A stretch of 64,000 nt of DNA from Chitinophaga parva (GTDB lineage: Bacteria > Bacteroidota > Bacteroidia > Chitinophagales > Chitinophagaceae), in assembly GCF_003071345.1 (NCBI RefSeq), contig NZ_QCYK01000001.1, positions 496,001-560,000 of the forward strand. The letters are read 5' to 3'. The notes beneath the pieces are model-generated. The model did not search any database and was not told the DNA's origin. It was given only the letters and a program-made list of their open reading frames with translations. This document shows, one piece after another, positions 1 through 7,422 of this stretch (its first letter is position 1; each line of letters starts with the position of its first letter). Made by a program: the position numbers and the translations under genes.

Positions 1-321
1 TTCTTCGATAACCAGAAGTACTTTGATTTCGTAACCCGCTGCCGCGCAGCAGGGATCAATATTCCCATCATCCCGGGCCTGAAACCGCTCACCAGCAAAA
101 AGCAGCTCACCACCCTGCCTCCCATCTTCAATGTAGACATCCCGTCTGACCTGGCCCTGGCCATGATGAAGACCAAAACAGACAAAGAAGCAGAGCAGGT
201 GGGCACTGAGTGGCTCATTGCCCAGTCCAAAGAACTCAAAGCATTTGGCGTACCCGTACTGCACTACTACACCCTGGGCAAGCCCATGGTAGTGCGCGAT
301 GCGGTGGCAGCCATTGTATAA
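1..321 (+). CDS. metF: Methylenetetrahydrofolate reductase, C-terminal part (5' end outside window)
   Basis: The reading frame is open from the first base and ends at TAA 319-321, giving the last 106 residues. They read as the C-terminal half of the MetF TIM barrel: the stretch with IPIIPGLKPLTSKKQL, then DIPSDLALAMM, and the terminal LHYYTLGKPMVVRDA segment, which carries the family-typical H-x-YT-x-G-K pattern. MetF reduces 5,10-methylene-THF to 5-methyl-THF with reduced flavin, supplying the methyl group for methionine synthesis in the cytoplasm. The flavin-binding N-terminal half is not visible. A hairpin at 375-398 follows and probably ends the transcript. Confidence 0.9.
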   Translation, partial: FFDNQKYFDFVTRCRAAGINIPIIPGLKPLTSKKQLTTLPPIFNVDIPSDLALAMMKTKTDKEAEQVGTEWLIAQSKELKAFGVPVLHYYTLGKPMVVRDAVAAIV

Positions 322-374
322 ACGATATTCCCATCATGTACAAGCCAGTGAACAAGGAAGATATAACCGCCTTT

Positions 375-398
375 TAAAGGCCACGCCCGTGGCCTTTA
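375..398 (+). terminator. Hairpin downstream of metF
   Basis: An 11-bp perfect inverted repeat (TAAAGGCCACG / CGTGGCCTTTA) with a two-base centre lies 54 bases after the metF stop. The U-tract after it is weak (TATA), so termination may be imperfect. Confidence 0.6.
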
Positions 399-467
399 TA
401 CACGTGCCCTGCCGCTCCCTACGGTGCAGGGTAGTTATTCTTTTGTATTCATACTACTTGTATCATT

Positions 468-893
468 ATGCACACCCATACCGTAGCCGTTCCTGGCTGC
501 AACCTTCATTATACTGTTTCCGGCAGCGGCGCCCCGCTGTTACTCATTCCCGCACTGGGTGGCGAAGCCTGGTGGTACCATAAACTGCTGCCCGTACTGG
601 CCACCCACTTTACCGTGATCACCTATGACCAGCGCGGATGCGGGCAAAGCGCGCCTTCAGCTTTCCCCTCCTGTGTAAGTACCCAGAGCCACGATGCACT
701 GTCCGTGCTGCAAGCTGCCGGCGAGGAAGCCGCCCATGTGGTGGGCCTGAGCAGTGGCGGCGCTATTGCGCTGGACCTGGCCCGGCAGGCAGGCACGCCC
801 CTGGTCACTTTCCCGGGGCACCACCTCTCTTCCTTCCACGACGCGGAGGCCTGGAGCCAGCGGCTGCTGGCGCATTTGCAGGCATTGGCATAA
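468..893 (+). CDS. Alpha/beta hydrolase with in-frame internal deletion (probable remnant)
   Basis: The 141-residue product begins like a normal alpha/beta-fold hydrolase: strand and oxyanion region (PLLLIPALGG), YDQRGCGQS, and the nucleophile elbow GLSSGG near residue 101. After LDLARQ it jumps straight to a segment that reads as the extreme C-terminus of such enzymes (LVTFPGHHLSSFHDAEAW), which holds the catalytic His. Family members are usually about 250-290 residues, so roughly 120-140 residues are missing: the cap region and the strand carrying the catalytic Asp. The junction at about 784-795 contains GGCAGGCAGGCA, consistent with deletion between short direct repeats. The frame is kept, so a protein could be made, but activity is doubtful. 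It stands alone between two terminators. Confidence 0.7.
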   Translation: MHTHTVAVPGCNLHYTVSGSGAPLLLIPALGGEAWWYHKLLPVLATHFTVITYDQRGCGQSAPSAFPSCVSTQSHDALSVLQAAGEEAAHVVGLSSGGAIALDLARQAGTPLVTFPGHHLSSFHDAEAWSQRLLAHLQALA

Positions 894-900
894 AAAAACG

Positions 901-931
901 AAAGGCATGTTGCACAAAACAACATGCCTTT
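901..931. terminator. Bidirectional terminator between convergent genes
   Basis: A 12-bp perfect stem (AAAGGCATGTTG / CAACATGCCTTT) has a 7-base loop, with T-runs on the plus side and A-runs on the left (T-run on the minus strand). It lies between the hydrolase remnant (+) and the outer-membrane barrel gene (-) and can serve both. Confidence 0.85.
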
Positions 932-964
932 TTTATACCGGCTAGTGGCCGGGAATACCTGTTA

Positions 965-1654
965 TCAATAATCTTCGCGGTTCAGCAAAATGCCGAGGGT
1001 AACGCCCAGGTAACGGTTATGCAGATCCCCGAAGTTGGAACGATTTATATTGGCCAGGCCATAGCTGTAATTGGCGCCCACTACCAGGTAGTTGTTAAAC
1101 TCCAGGCTTAGCATCCCATTCAGCCCCGCATCCCAGCGCTCCATGTTGATGCTGGTGTTGCTGTAGGCCTTGGAAAACGTAACATCCCTGCTGGCGGTAG
1201 CATTGGTACCGCTGCCATTTTCCAGGACGTAGTCAAACCTGCCAGCCAGGCCGTAAGCTACGTAAGGACCGGCGCCTACTGCCAGCTTGCCAAAGGGAAG
1301 TGAAAATTTATAGACTGCATTCACCGGCAGCTCCAGGTAATCCAGCAGCAGGCTTTGACCGGTGCCAGGTGCCCCGCCCGGGCCTACCAGTTTGGGCCCG
1401 CCGGAAAAAGCAGCACCCTTGCGTACAAAACCCAGGTTGGGCTCCAGGTACAGGCCCGGTACGCCCAGGGGCACATTCAGCATCAGTGCCGCCTGCCAGG
1501 TAGTGCGCCCATGGCTGCGGGCCGCCGGTACGCCGGCGTTATTGCCGAAATCCAGATCAGAGAAAACGTAGCCACCTTTAAATCCAAGGCTGGCCTGTGC
1601 AGATACGACAGTGCTCAGAAATGTCAGAACAATCAACAGTACAATCTTTTTCAT
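965..1654 (-). CDS. Outer-membrane beta-barrel protein (PorT-like), copy 1
   Basis: A 229-residue protein with a Sec signal peptide (MKKIVLLIVLTFLSTVVSAQ, cleavage after SAQ) followed by alternating polar/aromatic strands typical of an 8-stranded outer-membrane barrel. It shares two landmarks with the next two genes: a YLELPVN-type strand and GAGPYVAYGLAG. This is the 'outer membrane beta-barrel' family common in Bacteroidota; the ligand or role is unknown. It is the last of three same-strand paralogues and ends at the shared terminator 901-931. Confidence 0.75.
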   Translation of the reverse strand: MKKIVLLIVLTFLSTVVSAQASLGFKGGYVFSDLDFGNNAGVPAARSHGRTTWQAALMLNVPLGVPGLYLEPNLGFVRKGAAFSGGPKLVGPGGAPGTGQSLLLDYLELPVNAVYKFSLPFGKLAVGAGPYVAYGLAGRFDYVLENGSGTNATASRDVTFSKAYSNTSINMERWDAGLNGMLSLEFNNYLVVGANYSYGLANINRSNFGDLHNRYLGVTLGILLNREDY

Positions 1655-1749
1655 ACGGTATAGCGCAAAGCAAAATTAATCTGAATTAGCGAGGAGGTGT
1701 GTTATATTAACGTTGTATACTGCCGGACGGATGCCTGTAAAAAAGAAAA

Positions 1750-1773
1750 CGCCGCCTGCAGGTGCAGACGGCG
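1750..1773 (-). terminator. Terminator after outer-membrane barrel copy 2
   Basis: An 11-bp stem with one mismatch (CGCCGcCTGCA / TGCAGaCGGCG) is followed on the minus strand by a T-rich run (complement of 1738-1749). It lies just past the stop of the 1801-2424 gene, so copies 1 and 2 are probably separate transcription units. Confidence 0.75.
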
Positions 1774-1800
1774 CGTAGTAATAGTACAGTACTCAATCTC

Positions 1801-2424
1801 TTATTTTCCTCCAAACTTATAACCTACGGATACGGCAAAGGAGGTATTATGCCATTTACCCACATCAGAATTGCTGTAAGCATTCACCAGTCCCAGGTCT
1901 GTGTTGAGGCCCAGGTACAGGTTCATGGGGAACTGGTAACCTACCTGGATACCCACGCCCATATCAAACCGTTTCAGCTTTGCATCGCCTGCTTCGTCTT
2001 CAAAGATCTTGGTGGATATGGTACGGCCGGCCAGGGAATATTCCGCGGTGCCACCCAGGCCCAGGGCCAGGTAGGGGCCGGCGGCCAGTATCACCTTCCC
2101 TTCTCCCACGTCTGCCTTGTACATAAAATCAATGGGCAGCTGCAGGTAAGAGAGCTTTGTCTTGAAGTTGGAATCGTCTTTGCTAACGCCACCTTTGCCC
2201 ATGTAAAACAGGCCGGTGCCTATGTAGCAATCATTGCCCAGGGGCAGGTCTGCGGTGAGGCCGGCACGCACACTGGTGCGGATCTTGGAAGTTTGTTTGT
2301 CGCCCCGGTCCGGTTTCGCAGTGTAGCTGGAAAAGTTGGGGCCTGCCTCCACGCCAAAAGTTACCTGGCCGAAGGATACAGCGGCGGTCATCATGATCAC
2401 CGCAAGCAATAAAAGCTTTTTCAT
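1801..2424 (-). CDS. Outer-membrane beta-barrel protein (PorT-like), copy 2
   Basis: A 207-residue protein with signal peptide MKKLLLLAVIMMTAAVSFGQ, then a compact beta-barrel domain. It carries the same landmarks as its neighbours: FGVEAGPNFS near the mature N-terminus, YLQLPIDFMYK and AAGPYLALGLGG. The final strand ends in GYKFGGK, an aromatic-containing C-terminus as expected for BAM-assembled barrels. Function unknown. It has its own terminator at 1750-1773. Confidence 0.75.
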   Translation of the reverse strand: MKKLLLLAVIMMTAAVSFGQVTFGVEAGPNFSSYTAKPDRGDKQTSKIRTSVRAGLTADLPLGNDCYIGTGLFYMGKGGVSKDDSNFKTKLSYLQLPIDFMYKADVGEGKVILAAGPYLALGLGGTAEYSLAGRTISTKIFEDEAGDAKLKRFDMGVGIQVGYQFPMNLYLGLNTDLGLVNAYSNSDVGKWHNTSFAVSVGYKFGGK

Positions 2425-2503
2425 GTTGTGAAATTGGTTTGCTGGTTTTTAAGAAAAGCGGTCAATAATATTTTTTAGAGGTTAGAAATTTCAACCACCG
2501 CGG

Positions 2504-3232
2504 TTAGAACAACCAGCCTACAGATACCGTGAACACACGGTTCTTACTCTTGTCATTCCGTTGGTCATCTGTGCCACTGTAGATCTTGTTAAACCCAAGG
2601 CCATACTGCGCGGAGATAATAAAGTCATTCAGTTCAAAGCCGGTCAGGAAGTTAAGGCCCCAGTCAAAACGTTTCAGTTTATCATAGCCCTGGTTAGGAT
2701 CCCCACTGTTAAAGGGGGTATCGTCATCCCATTTGATGGTGGAAGAGCCACTGCTTTCCACACCTCCCACATTGGACGTCCACTTGTTCTTACCGGCTAC
2801 ACCAAAGGCTGCATACGGTCCCGCACCTACGAAAAACTTGTTGGTGTAGTCACCCAGGGGCAGCTTGGCCACGAAGTTTACCGGCACCTCAATGTAGGAA
2901 GGGTTAGTGGTGTATTTATAGTATGGATCGGTTACAGACCCTTTGGTCCCCCCTTCTATCTTCGTACCCTTGGTGGTATAAAACACACCCGGCTGCAATG
3001 ACAGGATGGGCGCCAGCGGCAGGTCTACGATCACACCGGCATTCCATCCGGCCAGGGTTTTATTGTTGTCTGTAGACCCATTGTTATGGTTAGAAATATT
3101 AGACAGGTTCAGGCCGCCTTTGATCCCTACTCTTGCGCGGGTGGGCGGTTCATTCATGGACGATGTTGATTGCGCGAAAGAAGCTGCCGCTATTGCCAAT
3201 GCGCTCACTGTTAACATGATCTTCTTAGTCAT
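2504..3232 (-). CDS. Outer-membrane beta-barrel protein (PorT-like), copy 3
   Basis: A 242-residue protein with a Sec signal (AAASFAQ cleavage) and a barrel domain starting RVGIKGGLNLSN. It shares YIEVPVNFVAKLPLG and GAGPYAAFGVAG with copies 1 and 2 and ends VSVGWLF, a classic aromatic C-terminus for an outer-membrane barrel. It differs by longer loops (for example the GSTDNNK and VGGVESSGSS regions), consistent with an old duplication in which the surface loops diverged. Role unknown. Confidence 0.75.
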   Translation of the reverse strand: MTKKIMLTVSALAIAAASFAQSTSSMNEPPTRARVGIKGGLNLSNISNHNNGSTDNNKTLAGWNAGVIVDLPLAPILSLQPGVFYTTKGTKIEGGTKGSVTDPYYKYTTNPSYIEVPVNFVAKLPLGDYTNKFFVGAGPYAAFGVAGKNKWTSNVGGVESSGSSTIKWDDDTPFNSGDPNQGYDKLKRFDWGLNFLTGFELNDFIISAQYGLGFNKIYSGTDDQRNDKSKNRVFTVSVGWLF

Positions 3233-3353
3233 AACCTAGTTTTTTAAATGGTTCCGAAATTTTTAATGGTTTGTTAACAACCACTAGCCAAAGACTGTGC
3301 CAAGGAAGCTATATTCCGCTGAAACCGGCCATGGTATTGAACACAAAGAAATA

Positions 3354-3389
3354 CCCCCGGCTGCTAAAAATTTAGCGAAGCGCCGGGGG
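3354..3389 (-). terminator. Terminator after the thioredoxin-like gene
   Basis: An outer 8-bp stem CCCCCGGC / GCCGGGGG encloses an inner GCTAAA / TTTAGC stem. On the minus strand it is followed by TATTTCTTT. It lies 24 bases beyond the stop of the 3413-4810 gene. Confidence 0.7.
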
Positions 3390-3412
3390 CATATCTTTTT
3401 AATATAGTTGCA

Positions 3413-4810
3413 CTATTGCTTGGCTGCTGTACTGTGTTTGAGGAACTCGTCCAATTGTTCCACACCCAACCGCTTTGCAAGGATCTTTTTATTCTCGTCC
3501 AGCAGGTAGACTAACGGTGTTGAATACACGTCGTACAGGTGATGATAGTTGGTCTTGTTTTCGGGATCGTACGCCTGCACCCATGCATCGGAAAGCTTAT
3601 TGTCTTTGATAAATTCTTTCCACTGGTCCACGGTACCATCGGTCTTTACGCCAAACAGCGTAACGCCCATTTTCTGCCAGCTGGCACGGTAGGCGGAGTC
3701 CAGCCGGGGCACCTCAATTTTGCAATGGCCGCACGTAGGGTCCCAGAACACCAGCACCGTGTATTTTGATTTGGTGGTGTAGAGTGAAACGGGTTTGTTG
3801 TCTGGTGTTTTCAGCTCCAGGGGCGCGGCGCGCTGGCCTATGAGGTTGGGTGCAATAGCGTATGCGCGGGACACGATCTTGTTCAGCTGTTCATCCGTGA
3901 GCCAATAGGCATCGCCCGGCACGTAATATTTTTCCACCAGGTATACAAACACGGCATCCATGCCCATGTACTGGGATGATTCATAATTGTAGGTAAGCCA
4001 CCACAGTACAAACTTGAACATCTCTTTGTCCTTGCGGGTTTTGGCTATCACTTCATCACAGGCAGCGTTGATAGAATCCGGGTAGCCGGGCACCAGGGTC
4101 TGGAAGTACTGTTGCAGCTTGGCTTCCAGCACGGGGGTGCGTACCAGGCGGCCATCGCTGAAGTCTGTGCCGTCAAAGAAATGTGCGCGGTAATAGCGGT
4201 AGGGGAAGGTGGAGTCTTCACCGGGAGGGGTGGGCGGCACCACGGGCTCCTGCATCACGCGGAAAATGCTGGCCAGCAGGGTTTGCGGGTGTTTGGCCAC
4301 CACGTCATCGCGGTAGGCCTGGATCTTTTTGGTGAAAGCCACCTGGCGGGTGCGCCATGCAGCGGTATCGGCAGCGGTTTTCAGCGTGGCGCGCTGCGCA
4401 GCCAGGGCATTGCCTTCCGCGGCATTGGCCGCCAGGAAATGATTGTAACCGGAGAAAAGATCATTATCTGCGGAGTTCTTGAAAGTGGCTTTTGCGGAGA
4501 GATCGCTGGTATCGGAGGTCACGGAGAAATCCTGCTGTTTGTCTACCAGCATTTCAAAATAGCCACGCTTATCCGGCATCACCACCAGATAAATGCCGCC
4601 CAGCAGTTTTTCCTTGCCCTGGAATACGGCGGTGCCATCGGGGCCTATCATCGCAGAATCTGCCAGGTAGGTGCCTTTGCCCATGTAGTGGCCCAGGTAG
4701 AGCCGGCCTTGTTTCAATGGTTTTACCTGAACGGTGATATGGTATCCCTGTGCTTGCAGGGCGGGCCGCAGGAACAGTACGGCCGTTAAAAGCATTAAAA
4801 GTTTACGCAT
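3413..4810 (-). CDS. TlpA-like thioredoxin-fold protein with DUF4369/DUF5106-type N-terminal region
   Basis: A 465-residue envelope protein with a signal peptide (cleavage after LQAQ). Residues about 20-110 form a beta-rich DUF4369-like domain (LKQGRLYLGHYMGKGTYL). The middle is helical and DUF5106-like. From about residue 315 there is a thioredoxin/AhpC-TSA fold with the redox motif DPTCGHCK (CGHC near residue 360) and the cis-Pro strand STPLVYLLD. Bacteroidota proteins of this type are periplasmic thiol-disulfide oxidoreductases; substrates are unknown. It is monocistronic, with a terminator at 3354-3389. The catalytic motif is intact. Confidence 0.8.
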   Translation of the reverse strand: MRKLLMLLTAVLFLRPALQAQGYHITVQVKPLKQGRLYLGHYMGKGTYLADSAMIGPDGTAVFQGKEKLLGGIYLVVMPDKRGYFEMLVDKQQDFSVTSDTSDLSAKATFKNSADNDLFSGYNHFLAANAAEGNALAAQRATLKTAADTAAWRTRQVAFTKKIQAYRDDVVAKHPQTLLASIFRVMQEPVVPPTPPGEDSTFPYRYYRAHFFDGTDFSDGRLVRTPVLEAKLQQYFQTLVPGYPDSINAACDEVIAKTRKDKEMFKFVLWWLTYNYESSQYMGMDAVFVYLVEKYYVPGDAYWLTDEQLNKIVSRAYAIAPNLIGQRAAPLELKTPDNKPVSLYTTKSKYTVLVFWDPTCGHCKIEVPRLDSAYRASWQKMGVTLFGVKTDGTVDQWKEFIKDNKLSDAWVQAYDPENKTNYHHLYDVYSTPLVYLLDENKKILAKRLGVEQLDEFLKHSTAAKQ

Positions 4811-4939
4811 AGGGCGGAAAAATGGAATGTAACCCCGTAAAAATAACGGATTACACGTAAACGGGAAGTGTTAATTGTTAAACGGTGAGCCTTAGCCGGC
4901 TGGCCCTGGCGGGTGGTGCTTTATTTCCCCAAATGCCCG

Positions 4940-4968
4940 TTGGGACTAGCTTTAAAATATTACCTTTG
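4940..4968 (+). promoter_or_regulatory. Bacteroidota-type promoter of rlmD
   Basis: A -33-like TTG at 4940-4942 and a -7 element TACCTTTG (TAnnTTTG) at 4961-4968 are 18 bases apart. The GTG start lies only five bases after the -7 element, so the mRNA is predicted to be leaderless or nearly so. Confidence 0.6.
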
Positions 4969-4973
4969 CAGGC

Positions 4974-6395
4974 GTGAAGAAAAAAAATGTAGTCCTGGCG
5001 CAGGTCCCGGTAAGCGGTTATGCCGCGGAGGGCAAAGCGCTGGCCAAGATAGACGGTAAAGTAATTTTTATTGAGGGCGGCGTGGTGCCCGGTGACGTCG
5101 TGGATGTGCGGCTGCGCAAGAACAAGAAAGACTGGGCAGAAGGCAAGGCCATTCATATACACACCTATTCTCCCACCCGTACGGAGCCTTTCTGTGAGCA
5201 CTTTGGCACCTGTGGTGGCTGCAAATGGCAGATGCTGCCCTATGCGGAGCAGCTGAAATACAAGGCCCAGCAGGTGGAAGACCACCTGACCCGCATTGGC
5301 AAAATGGCCCTGCCCCCCATTACGCCCATCCTGGGTGGGGAACTGACCCGCCATTACCGTAACAAACTGGAATTTACCTTCAGTAACCGCGCCTATGTGC
5401 CCCAGGACGAACTGGAAACCCTGCCCGATGAGGGCGGCATTCCCCAACGCAATGCCCTGGGCTTCCACATTCCCCGCCTGTTTGACAAGGTGCTGGATAT
5501 CAATACCTGCTACCTGCAGCAGGAACCAGTGAACCTGATCCGCAACACCATCCGCGCCTACGCCCTGGAGCACGACCTGTCTTTCTACGACATCCGCGCC
5601 CAGACCGGCTGGCTGCGCAACCTGGTGGTCCGCATCTGCACCACCGGCGAGATCATGGTGAACCTCGTGATCCACCATGAAGACAAGGCGGCCCGCACCG
5701 CCCTGCTGGACCACCTGCTGGCCATTGTGCCTTCCATTACCACGCTGGTATACACCATCAACCCGAAAAAGAACGACAGCATTTTTGACCTGGAGCCCAG
5801 AACTTACCATGGCAAGGGTTACATCACCGAAAAACTGGAGGATTTCGTATTTAAGATAGGCCCTAAATCCTTTTTCCAGACCAACAGCTACCAGGGTGAG
5901 CGCCTGTACCAGGTAACCCGCGACTATGCTGGCCTTACCGGCCACGAAACCGTGTATGACCTGTATTGCGGCACCGGCAGCATTGGCATCTTTGTATCTA
6001 AGAAAGCCAGGAAGATCATCGGCATTGAACTGGTGAAGGAAGCGATAGACGATGCCATTGAAAATGCGAAGGACAATGGCGTGCAGAACGCGGAATTCTT
6101 TGCTGGCGATGTGATAGACATCTGCAATGATGAATTTTTTGCGCACCATGGCGCCCCGGATGTGATCATCACCGATCCGCCCCGCGCAGGCATGCACGAA
6201 AAGCTGGTACAAAAACTGCTTGAAATAGCCGCCCCGAAGATTGTGTATGTGAGCTGTAACCCTGCTACACAGGCCAGGGATCTGGCTTTGCTGGATGCCA
6301 AGTACACGGTGGAACGGGTGCAGCCAGTGGACATGTTCCCGCATACCCATCACATTGAGAATGTAGTGCTGCTGCAACGCAGGCCTAATATCTAA
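4974..6395 (+). CDS. rlmD: 23S rRNA (uracil-C5)-methyltransferase, RlmD/RumA family
   Basis: A 473-residue protein of usual family length. Residues 1-60 form a TRAM domain. A 4Fe-4S ligand set follows (C74, C80, C83 in CEHFGTCGGC), then a SAM-binding Rossmann domain with DLYCGTGSIGIF near residue 320. The catalytic Cys is in YVSCNPATQARDL (about residue 427), preceded by the DPPRAGMH motif. The enzyme makes m5U in 23S rRNA. The GTG start was chosen because the TAnnTTTG promoter ends five bases upstream. It could also act on a second rRNA or tRNA uracil, since Bacteroidota carry several RumA/TrmA-like paralogues; the exact site is not readable from sequence. Confidence 0.88.
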   Translation: MKKKNVVLAQVPVSGYAAEGKALAKIDGKVIFIEGGVVPGDVVDVRLRKNKKDWAEGKAIHIHTYSPTRTEPFCEHFGTCGGCKWQMLPYAEQLKYKAQQVEDHLTRIGKMALPPITPILGGELTRHYRNKLEFTFSNRAYVPQDELETLPDEGGIPQRNALGFHIPRLFDKVLDINTCYLQQEPVNLIRNTIRAYALEHDLSFYDIRAQTGWLRNLVVRICTTGEIMVNLVIHHEDKAARTALLDHLLAIVPSITTLVYTINPKKNDSIFDLEPRTYHGKGYITEKLEDFVFKIGPKSFFQTNSYQGERLYQVTRDYAGLTGHETVYDLYCGTGSIGIFVSKKARKIIGIELVKEAIDDAIENAKDNGVQNAEFFAGDVIDICNDEFFAHHGAPDVIITDPPRAGMHEKLVQKLLEIAAPKIVYVSCNPATQARDLALLDAKYTVERVQPVDMFPHTHHIENVVLLQRRPNI

Positions 6396-6420
6396 AACGA
6401 CTAATTGCGCTACTGAAACA

Positions 6421-7242
6421 ATGCATTTTACCAAGCCCAGGAAAATAGACCTCATCCCTCCCATCGTCATAAAAAACCTGCTGATCATCAACGGGCTGGT
6501 TTTCCTGGCGCAGCTTACCGCGGGCAACAGCCTGCGGGAGTGGATGGAAGACCACCTGGCACTGCACTACTGGGGATCGGATATGTTCTCTCCCTACCAG
6601 TTCTTCACCCATTTGTTCATGCACGAGTCCCTGCTGCACTTGCTCAGCAACCTGGGCACCCTCTGGCTCTTCGGCAGCCTGCTGGAAAAGCTGTGGGGAC
6701 CGGGGCGTTTCCTGGTGTTCTACCTGCTGTGTGGCATGGGCGCCGCCGCCCTGTACATGGGGGTGCAGAACTTCCAGAACAACCAGTTACAGCATGATGC
6801 GCAGGCCTTCCTGGACCAGCCTACCTACCAGCACTTCATGCAGCTGGACGCCCGCTACGACCTCTCTTCCGGTGATTATGTATATGATGAGACCAAGTCG
6901 CGCCTGGCCAGCTACCCGCACGACCCAGAGGTGATCTTTACCACCAAGGAATTTGTGCGCCAGTTTGTGGACAGTTATACCAACACCTATGTGCTGGGGG
7001 CATCCGGCGCCGTGTTTGGGATCCTCTTCGCTTTTGGGTTTCTTTTCCCCAATATGATCGTGTGGCCCCTGCGCTGGCGGGCCAAGTACGTGGTAGGCGC
7101 CTACATCCTGCTGGAGCTTATCCTGGGCTTCCACCACGTGCCCGGTGATAATGTGGCGCATTTTGCCCACCTGAGTGGCGTACTCATCAGTTATATCCTG
7201 CTCAAGGCGTGGGCCGGGGCGGGCAAGTCTAATTACCATTAA
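6421..7242 (+). CDS. Rhomboid-family intramembrane serine protease (catalytic residues present)
   Basis: A 273-residue polytopic membrane protein. It has the rhomboid L1 landmark HLFMHESLLHLLSNL, the nucleophile motif GASGAVFG (Ser near residue 199), and AHFAHLSGVL in the last core helix, supplying the catalytic His. An insertion of about 55 polar residues (about 120-180, with LDQPTYQ and FVRQFVDSY) sits between the early helices and the GASG helix, as in many Bacteroidota rhomboids. It follows rlmD by 25 bases and may be co-transcribed. Substrates are unknown. It is paired with a degenerate rhomboid immediately downstream. Confidence 0.87.
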   Translation: MHFTKPRKIDLIPPIVIKNLLIINGLVFLAQLTAGNSLREWMEDHLALHYWGSDMFSPYQFFTHLFMHESLLHLLSNLGTLWLFGSLLEKLWGPGRFLVFYLLCGMGAAALYMGVQNFQNNQLQHDAQAFLDQPTYQHFMQLDARYDLSSGDYVYDETKSRLASYPHDPEVIFTTKEFVRQFVDSYTNTYVLGASGAVFGILFAFGFLFPNMIVWPLRWRAKYVVGAYILLELILGFHHVPGDNVAHFAHLSGVLISYILLKAWAGAGKSNYH

Positions 7243-7407
7243 CTTTTTGTGACCGTTTTCCCGGGTCCGGCGGCAACTGCCTGGTAGCCGGGGATTTGTG
7301 TTTTGAAGCCCAGCCTGTTACAGCGCCCGTCATGTGGGGCCGCCTGCAATAACGGCTATGCAAGGGTTTTAAATACAGGAACGGCGGAAATAACTGCGCT
7401 GTTTCCG

Positions 7408-7415
7408 TACTTTTG
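7408..7415 (+). promoter_or_regulatory. TAnnTTTG promoter element of the second rhomboid gene
   Basis: TACTTTTG matches the Bacteroidota -7 consensus and lies eight bases before ATG 7423. No clear -33 TTG is visible. Its position supports a start at 7423 or 7435 over the upstream TTG at 7303. Confidence 0.5.
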
Positions 7416-7422
7416 TAGTGAA

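Noticed and set aside
4878..6527. 549-codon open frame antisense to rlmD
   Set aside because: It overlaps an unmistakable rlmD with complete motifs; the antisense frame is open because of GC-rich codon usage and shows no domain pattern.
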